From: Cnuella takakiae
GTDB taxonomy: Bacteria; Bacteroidota; Bacteroidia; Chitinophagales; Chitinophagaceae
NCBI RefSeq assembly: GCF_001953305.1
Contig: NZ_MTFE01000010.1
Location: 2,980,772-3,044,771 of the forward strand
Length of the DNA: 64,000 nucleotides
Direction of reading: 5' to 3'
This document shows, piece by piece, positions 59,047-64,000 of this stretch. Under the pieces are notes generated by a model, which worked only from the letters and a program-made list of their open reading frames with translations, made no database searches and was not told the DNA's origin. Positions within the stretch are counted from its first letter, which is position 1; every line of letters starts with the position of its first letter. A program made the translations under genes and the position numbers.

Positions 59047-59661
59047 ATGGACGCATTGATCCTGGTAGACATACAACCCGATTTTCTTCCTGGTGGCGCC
59101 CTGGCTGTCCCGGATGGCAATGCCATTATTCCGGTGGTAAACCAGTTGGTAACACATTTTGATCTGGTAGTGGCTACCCAGGACTGGCACCCTTCAGGCC
59201 ATGGCAGTTTTGCCTCTGCCCATAAGGGGAAGCAGCCCTTTGAAGCGATTGACCTGTATGGCCTGCATCAGGTACTATGGCCCGACCATTGTGTGCAGGG
59301 CAGTGCAGGTGCAGCTTTGAGCGATGCCATTAATTGGGATAAAATAGCTGCCATTTTCCGCAAAGGCATGAACCCCGGTATTGACAGCTACAGCGGCTTT
59401 TATGACAATGGCTACCGGAAACGTACCGGCTTGGATGGTTACTTGAAAGCCTTGGGCGTTCAACGGGTATTTGTGGCAGGTTTGGCTGCAGACTATTGCG
59501 TGTATTATACTGCTAAGGATGCCCTGAAAGAAGGTTTTGATACAGTATTGATAGAAGATGCTACCCGGCCTATAGATGCCTCCAATTTTAAAGAAGCGAA
59601 GGCCGATCTAAAGAGTAAAGGAGCAAGCATTATGTATAGTTCGGAGTTGCTCGGGAGGTGA
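59047..59661 (+). CDS. pncA: Nicotinamidase
   Basis: 204 aa. Converts nicotinamide to nicotinate in NAD salvage. The catalytic triad is visible: Asp8 (ILVDIQPDF), Lys106 (FRKGM) and Cys151 (GLAADYCVYYTAKDA). The metal site is in QDWHPSGHGSFA. Normal length. A convergent terminator at 59727 separates it from infC. Confidence 0.95.
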   Translation: MDALILVDIQPDFLPGGALAVPDGNAIIPVVNQLVTHFDLVVATQDWHPSGHGSFASAHKGKQPFEAIDLYGLHQVLWPDHCVQGSAGAALSDAINWDKIAAIFRKGMNPGIDSYSGFYDNGYRKRTGLDGYLKALGVQRVFVAGLAADYCVYYTAKDALKEGFDTVLIEDATRPIDASNFKEAKADLKSKGASIMYSSELLGR

Positions 59662-59726
59662 AATTGACAAGAAGAAAACGACAGGTGTAAAGATCAACAT
59701 ATTGCTTCGGATCAACAAAACAGATA

Positions 59727-59755
59727 AAGCCCGCATCCAGGGTGAATGCGGGCTT
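59727..59755. terminator. Terminator between pncA and infC
   Basis: AAGCCCGCAT (59727-59736) pairs with ATGCGGGCTT (59746-59755), 9-nt loop. It lies just 20 nt past the infC stop. Confidence 0.75.
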
Positions 59756-59775
59756 ACCAATTGTTTATACCTGAA

Positions 59776-60372
59776 TTAAGCCTGTGCAGACTTTGTCTCG
59801 GGCTTCTTCTTTGCCTTTGGGGTAAAGATGGCCAGCATGCGTTTGCCTTCCAGTTTTGGCATGCTTTCCAGGGTTCCAAACTCACCCAGGCGCTCAGCAA
59901 ATTTCAGGAGGAGCAGTTCGCCACGATCTTTAAACATGATGGCGCGGCCCTTGAACTGAACATAAGCTTTTACCTTGTTGCCTTCCTTCAGGAAGTTCTC
60001 GGCGTGTTTGGCTTTGAAGTCGAAGTCATGGTCATCGGTATTAGGGGTAAAGCGGATCTCCTTCATTTCGGAGGTCTTGGCCTTAGCCTTCATTTCCTTT
60101 TCCTTCTTCTTCTTATCGTACAAAAACTTGTTGTAGTCAATGATCTTACATACCGGCGGGTCGGCTTGCGGGGAAATTTCCACGAGGTCCATTTCCTGCG
60201 CCTGCGCCATTTTCAGGGCTTCCGATGTGGTGTAAACACCTACGGTAACGTTATCGCCCACCAAACGCACCTGCGGTACGCGGATGTGATGGTTAATGCG
60301 GTGTTCCGCTTCTTTGCGGATGGGAAACCTGCCCCGGCCTCCCTTGTTGATTCCTTTATTAGGTAATGCCAT
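59776..60372 (-). CDS. infC: Translation initiation factor IF-3
   Basis: 198 aa. The N-domain has HRINHHIRVPQVRLVGDNVTVGVYTTSEALKMAQAQEMDLVEISPQADPPVCKIIDYNKFLYDKKKKEKEMKAKAK, and the C-domain KEIRFTPNTDDHDFDFKAKHAENFLKEGNKVKAYVQFKGRA binds 16S rRNA. The ATG at 60372 is preceded directly by ATT (60373-60375), the codon from which infC starts in many bacteria. A C-terminal AKKKPETKSAQA tail follows. It lies downstream of thrS, but L35 and L20 genes are missing after it. Confidence 0.96.
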   Translation of the reverse strand: MALPNKGINKGGRGRFPIRKEAEHRINHHIRVPQVRLVGDNVTVGVYTTSEALKMAQAQEMDLVEISPQADPPVCKIIDYNKFLYDKKKKEKEMKAKAKTSEMKEIRFTPNTDDHDFDFKAKHAENFLKEGNKVKAYVQFKGRAIMFKDRGELLLLKFAERLGEFGTLESMPKLEGKRMLAIFTPKAKKKPETKSAQA

Positions 60373-60453
60373 AATGTTGTTTACCACGCCACCGCCGGCA
60401 GCCGGCGCATCGGTAAGTGTTTGCGTTTTGTTTTTGTTCTGCCGAAAATAAGA

Positions 60454-60527
60454 AAGTCCAAAGTAAAAACTAAAAAGTCAAAAATCATTCCTTTCAGAAC
60501 GATGGCTTTGATTTTTACCCTGGACTT
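60454..60527. repeat. AAGTCC/AAAGTAAAAAC word-repeat hairpin between thrS and infC
   Basis: AAGTCCA (60454-60460) pairs with TGGACTT (60521-60527) and GTAAAAA (60463-60469) with TTTTTAC (60512-60518); AAGTC/AAGTAAA words repeat in the left arm. It may separate thrS from infC expression. Confidence 0.6.
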
Positions 60528-60540
60528 ATAAAAATCTACG

Positions 60541-62475
60541 TTAATCGCTGGAGCGGTCGGTAATTTCCTGCTGTACCCGGCCGATAAAAGCCTGCACATC
60601 TTCCACGCCCATATCACCTTTGCCCTGGCGGCGGATGGCTACCTTCCCTTCGGAAGCTTCCTTCTCGCCTATCACCAGCATGTATGGCACCTTCATCAGC
60701 TCCGTATCACGGATCTTCTTGCCGATCTTTTCGTTACGTTCGTCCAGTTCTGCACGGATACCTGCTTTACGCAGCTGCTTCAGCACGTTTTTGCCGTAGT
60801 CCATAAACTTGTCGGAAATGGGCAACACTTTTACCTGCAGGGGTGCGATCCAGGTGGGGAACTTACCGGCATAGTGCTCGATGAGGAAGCCGATAAAGCG
60901 TTCGTGGGTACCCAAGGGTGCACGGTGGATGATCAGCGGCACTTCGGGCTCGTTGTTCATGTTGGTAAACGACAACTTGAAGCGGCGGGGCTGGGCAAAA
61001 TCCACCTGGTTGGTAGCCAGGGTAAATTCGCGGCCAATAGCACTCCATATCTGTACATCGATCTTGGGACCGTAGAAGGCGCCTTCACCTTTAACTTCCA
61101 CAAAAGGAATATTGGCTTCAATCAGCACCTCCCGCACCATGGATTCTGTTTCCAGCCACAGCTCGGGTTCGTTGATGTATTTCTGTCCCAGTTTCTCCGG
61201 GTCGTGGAGGCTGAGGCGCATCACATATTTCTCGATACCGAAAATCTTGAAGTACTTCAGGTACATGTCGTTAACTGCCTTGAACTCTTCGGCAAACTGC
61301 TCCTTGGTACAATAGATATGCGCATCGTTCATGTGGAGGCAGCGTACCCGCATAAGGCCAAACAATTCTCCACTTTGCTCGTAGCGGTAACAGGTACCGT
61401 ACTCAGCTATGCGGTAGGGCATATCGCGGTAGCTTTTGGGCTCCGCATCGAAAATTTTGTGGTGGTGCGGGCAGTTCATGGCCTTGAGGTAGTATTTCTC
61501 CCCATCCATTTCCATAGGGGGGAACATACTGTCCGCATAATAAGGCAGGTGACCGCTGGTGAGATACAGGTTCTCTTTGGCGATGTGCGGGGTTACCACA
61601 CGCTTGTAACCGGCTTCATTTTCGGTTTCCTTTGCCAGCTTTTCCAGTTCCTCAATGATAACGGTACCGTTGGGCATCCACATGATAAGACCCTGGCCAA
61701 TATCGTCGTTGGTTGTATAGATACCTAGTTCTTTACCCAGTTTGCGGTGGTCGCGCTTTTTGGCTTCTTCCACCATTGCCAGGTATTCATCCAACTGTTT
61801 TTGGGAAGGAAAGGTTACACCGTAAATGCGGGTAAGCATTTTGTTCTTTTCATCGCCTTTCCAGTAAGCGCCCGAAATATTGGTCAGTTTGATGGCTTTG
61901 ATAAAACCGGTGTTGGGGATATGTGGCCCGCGGCACAGGTCGGTAAAAGCACCTTGTGTATAAAAGGTGATCTCGCCATCGGTAAGATTTTGCAGGAGGT
62001 CGAGTTTATACTCATCGCCCTTTTCTTCAAAATAGGCTATGGCTTCCGCCTTAGGTATGGCCTTGCGCTCATAACTGTTGGCCTGCTTGGCCAGTTCGTT
62101 CATCTTTTTTTCCAATGCCTTCAGGTCCTCTTCGGAAATGGTGCGGCCGCCCAGGTCTACATCATAGTAAAAACCGTTTTCAATGGCGGGCCCTACCCAG
62201 AACTTCACACCGGGGAACTGCGACTCAATAGCCTCGGCCATCAGGTGGGCCGAGGAATGCCAGAACGTGCTTTGGCCGCCCTTATCATCCCAGGTCAGCA
62301 ACTTAAGGGCACTGTCTTCATTGATGGGCCGCGTTGCATCCCACACTTCGCCATTCACTTCTGCGGCCAGTACTTTACGGGCAAGACCTTCCGAGATGGA
62401 CTTGGCCACCTCCAAGGCAGACACGCCTGCCTCGTAGCTGCGCACCGCGCCATCCGGAAATTTTATTTGAATCAT
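60541..62475 (-). CDS. thrS: Threonyl-tRNA synthetase
   Basis: 644-aa class II synthetase. The TGS domain (about 1-60) starts MIQIKFPDGAVRSYEAG. The editing domain has HSSAHLMAEA (HxxxH). The catalytic core holds GPGEN-type motif 2 RVRCLHMNDAHIYC and motif 3 PLIIHRAPLGTHERFIGFLIEH; the anticodon domain is WIAPLQVKVLPIS. The start at 62475 fits the TGS domain, and the 62523 in-frame ATG is rejected. infC lies downstream on the same strand. Confidence 0.97.
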   Translation of the reverse strand: MIQIKFPDGAVRSYEAGVSALEVAKSISEGLARKVLAAEVNGEVWDATRPINEDSALKLLTWDDKGGQSTFWHSSAHLMAEAIESQFPGVKFWVGPAIENGFYYDVDLGGRTISEEDLKALEKKMNELAKQANSYERKAIPKAEAIAYFEEKGDEYKLDLLQNLTDGEITFYTQGAFTDLCRGPHIPNTGFIKAIKLTNISGAYWKGDEKNKMLTRIYGVTFPSQKQLDEYLAMVEEAKKRDHRKLGKELGIYTTNDDIGQGLIMWMPNGTVIIEELEKLAKETENEAGYKRVVTPHIAKENLYLTSGHLPYYADSMFPPMEMDGEKYYLKAMNCPHHHKIFDAEPKSYRDMPYRIAEYGTCYRYEQSGELFGLMRVRCLHMNDAHIYCTKEQFAEEFKAVNDMYLKYFKIFGIEKYVMRLSLHDPEKLGQKYINEPELWLETESMVREVLIEANIPFVEVKGEGAFYGPKIDVQIWSAIGREFTLATNQVDFAQPRRFKLSFTNMNNEPEVPLIIHRAPLGTHERFIGFLIEHYAGKFPTWIAPLQVKVLPISDKFMDYGKNVLKQLRKAGIRAELDERNEKIGKKIRDTELMKVPYMLVIGEKEASEGKVAIRRQGKGDMGVEDVQAFIGRVQQEITDRSSD

Positions 62476-62565
62476 ATGCGGTAGGTTCTTAAGAGGGGCG
62501 AAATTAACAAAGCCTTGCCACATTGCACGAAAGACCCGATTTTTGAAACGCTAATTTCACGGAAT

Positions 62566-63651
62566 ATGAAGTTGAGGCCGGCGTTTTACCTTTTTTTACT
62601 GGTATTGCTTGCAAGTGGCAGTGTACAGGCACAAAACCTTTCCGGTATCTGGAGGGGTTATTTTATTACCGAAGCATACGATCAGTACAAGTTCGAAATA
62701 CAGATCAAGCAAACCCCTAAACGTACCGTTAGTGGTGTTTCTTATTCTTATCTCACAACTGTCTTCTATGGTAAGGCAACCCTTACGGGTAGCTATAATC
62801 CCACGAGCAAACAAATTTTGCTACAGGAAATAAAAACGGTTGAACTCCGCATGTCGGGCAGTTCGGTTGCCTGTATCATGCGCTGCCTGATGGAATACAG
62901 CAAGTCGGGCAAAGAGGAATTTTTGGAGGGAACCTATTCGTCCAAGTACGAAAAAAGCGACAAGGAGTTTGGCATCAGCCGCGGCGCTGGCTGTGGCGGC
63001 GGTAAGGTGTTTTTGCGCAAGGTGACTACCTCCGATTTTTACGTGGAGCCTTTTTTGCGCCAGGGGCCTGCACCGCGCAAACCTGATGTTGCCACCACCA
63101 AACCCAAGACTACACCAAAGCCCACGGTGCCGAAGGTTGCACCAAAACCGCAACCCAAGCCTCCGGTAGCGAGCACACCCAAAAAAGCAGTTGTGCCCCG
63201 GAAAGATTCGGTACGTAAAACTCCAGCACCGCCAATAGCACGCCAGGATGCACCCAAGGTGACCATCCCTGCACCCCGCATCAACCTGCCCGCTACTACG
63301 CGGAACCGGACCAACGACCTGGCGGAAACCGTAAGGGTAAGTGCACCCGAGATCGTGGTAAAGATTTACGACAATGGGGAAATTGACGATGACACCATCT
63401 CGGTTTACCTGGATAATAAACTGGTGCTTTCGCAAAAGAAACTGACTGCAGCCCCGCTGACCATCAACCTGAAAATGGACCCGGACAACCCGGATCACAT
63501 CCTGGTGCTGGTAGCCGAAAACCTGGGCCGCATTCCACCCAATACCTCACTGATGATTGTGCAGGACGGCGACAAACGCCACCAGGTGCGTATCACTTCC
63601 ACCGAGCAAAAGAATGCAATGGTGCGGTTCCGGTATGAAGCTGAAAAGTGA
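62566..63651 (+). CDS. Secreted protein of unknown family with Pro/Lys linker
   Basis: 361 aa. The signal peptide is MKLRPAFYLFLLVLLASGSVQAQ. The N-terminal domain (about 24-165) begins LSGIWRGYFITEAYDQYKFEIQIKQ and looks like a small beta-barrel; a conserved Cys-Cys pair (CIMRC) and CGGGK lie in it. Residues about 170-265 are a Pro/Lys/Thr/Val linker. The C-terminal domain (about 275-361) is IVVKIYDNGEIDDDTISVYLDNKLVL ... LVLVAENLGRIPPNTSLMIV. Family not recognised. The next gene is a paralogue of its N-terminal domain. Confidence 0.75.
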   Translation: MKLRPAFYLFLLVLLASGSVQAQNLSGIWRGYFITEAYDQYKFEIQIKQTPKRTVSGVSYSYLTTVFYGKATLTGSYNPTSKQILLQEIKTVELRMSGSSVACIMRCLMEYSKSGKEEFLEGTYSSKYEKSDKEFGISRGAGCGGGKVFLRKVTTSDFYVEPFLRQGPAPRKPDVATTKPKTTPKPTVPKVAPKPQPKPPVASTPKKAVVPRKDSVRKTPAPPIARQDAPKVTIPAPRINLPATTRNRTNDLAETVRVSAPEIVVKIYDNGEIDDDTISVYLDNKLVLSQKKLTAAPLTINLKMDPDNPDHILVLVAENLGRIPPNTSLMIVQDGDKRHQVRITSTEQKNAMVRFRYEAEK

Positions 63652-63655
63652 TGTC

Positions 63656-63731
63656 TGATTTGTGGTTTCGGATTTCGGCAGTTTACAATGATGCCAACAA
63701 CCCCTTTTTGGGCAAGATCCGAAATCCGAAA
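63656..63731. repeat. GATTTCGG inverted word repeat after the 361-aa secreted protein
   Basis: TTTCGGATTTCGG (63666-63678) pairs with CCGAAATCCGAAA (63719-63731). It begins a few bases after the stop codon at 63651. Same word family as at 7670, 29408 and 49735. Confidence 0.75.
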
Positions 63732-63812
63732 TCATAATTCCAAACTCCATCCCTGCTTTGCCGTTCGTGTAAAAATGCTCCCGGCTGGAGCCAATTACCG
63801 TACTTTGCTTCA

Positions 63813-64000
63813 GTGAGAAAACCAGCTGCAGCCTTATTATTTTTTTGTATCATTCTTTCTTTTGCCGGCAAAAGCCAGGTGCTCAATGGCATCTGGAAAG
63901 GTACCATGACCCAGGCACCGGGGGGCTGCTTTCCTGAATACAACCTCGAACTGCAAATAAAGATTGTTGGCAAACAGGTAACCGGCGTATGCTACCATTA
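63813..64000 (+). CDS. Partial secreted protein, paralogue of the upstream gene
   Basis: Open reading frame from GTG at 63813 to the window edge, 62 codons seen. It begins RKPAAALLFFCIILSFAGKSQ, a signal peptide, followed by VLNGIWKGTMTQAPGG and YNLELQIKIVGKQVTGVCYHY. This aligns with LSGIWRGYFITEAYD and YKFEIQIKQTPKRTVSGVSYSY of the upstream protein, so the two are tandem paralogues. The 3' end lies outside the window. Function is unknown. Confidence 0.75.
   Translation, partial: MRKPAAALLFFCIILSFAGKSQVLNGIWKGTMTQAPGGCFPEYNLELQIKIVGKQVTGVCYH

Noticed and set aside
60388-60540. T-box or similar leader controlling infC after thrS
   Set aside because: No T-box sequence (TGGnACCGCG) is present, and the hairpin lies downstream of thrS rather than before it.

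Overview
The window reads as chromosomal DNA of a Bacteroidota bacterium, most likely of the Chitinophagaceae type. The evidence is the Bacteroidota -7 promoter element (TAnnTTTG) in front of at least fourteen genes, the near absence of strong Shine-Dalgarno sequences, and lineage-typical families: a two-CBM20 MalQ/DPE2, a long signal peptidase I, DUF1599, BT_3928-like DoxX, DUF2851, DUF2520 and a UbiA/KdsC-like/Maf gene block. No rRNA, tRNA, CRISPR array, prophage or transposase gene was seen.

Layout. 0.2-10.6 kb: a 51-residue membrane protein, malQ, a dipeptide epimerase, a UbiD-family decarboxylase, a TraB/GumN protein, ndk, nrnA and an FKBP lipoprotein. 11-15.5 kb: folP divergent from a DUF1599 / DoxX-like / ABC-permease operon, then a CBS protein and a DUF721 protein whose 3' ends overlap. 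15.7-23.5 kb: TonB-dependent receptor, a small Gly/Asn/Gln-rich protein, a metallophosphatase, serine hydrolase plus NAD(P)H-hydrate repair enzyme, serA and a DUF2892 protein. 23.7-24.7 kb: a RES/Xre toxin-antitoxin pair. 24.8-35.1 kb: a carbohydrate block (GH43, GH13 amylase coupled to an MFS sugar transporter, glgA-glgC, a second sugar MFS and a ROK kinase without the usual zinc cysteines). 35.3-43.5 kb: Uma2, lipA, a secreted barrel-like protein, OsmC, DUF2851, Maf, UbiA-type prenyltransferase, KdsC-like phosphatase, IscX, ferredoxin and a DUF2520 dehydrogenase. 43.6-51.9 kb: two hydrolases, topA, a SirB1-like protein, csaA-ogt, cdd and lepB. 52-64 kb: a CarH-like B12 photoreceptor candidate, a sigma-54 activator without an HTH domain, pdhB, SemiSWEET, thiolase, DUF2071, purU, pncA, infC, thrS, and two paralogous secreted proteins, the second cut off by the window edge.

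How parts work together. malQ, GH13, the MFS carrier, glgC/glgA and the sugar MFS/ROK pair outline uptake and turnover of maltodextrin and glycogen without a SusC/SusD pair. lipA and pdhB both serve pyruvate dehydrogenase. nnr and pncA both serve NAD metabolism. folP and purU serve folate metabolism.

The least explained structure lies between the genes. At about ten intergenic sites there are short degenerate words of 7-13 nt, repeated imperfectly in tandem and often folded back as inverted arms. Different sites use different words: GATTTCGG-like words start within a few bases of stop codons at four sites, GGAAAGACGG-like words fill two divergent promoter regions 35 kb apart, and TGTGCTAAT-like words bracket iscX on both sides. 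Some of these hairpins resemble terminators, but the word structure is more than a terminator needs.
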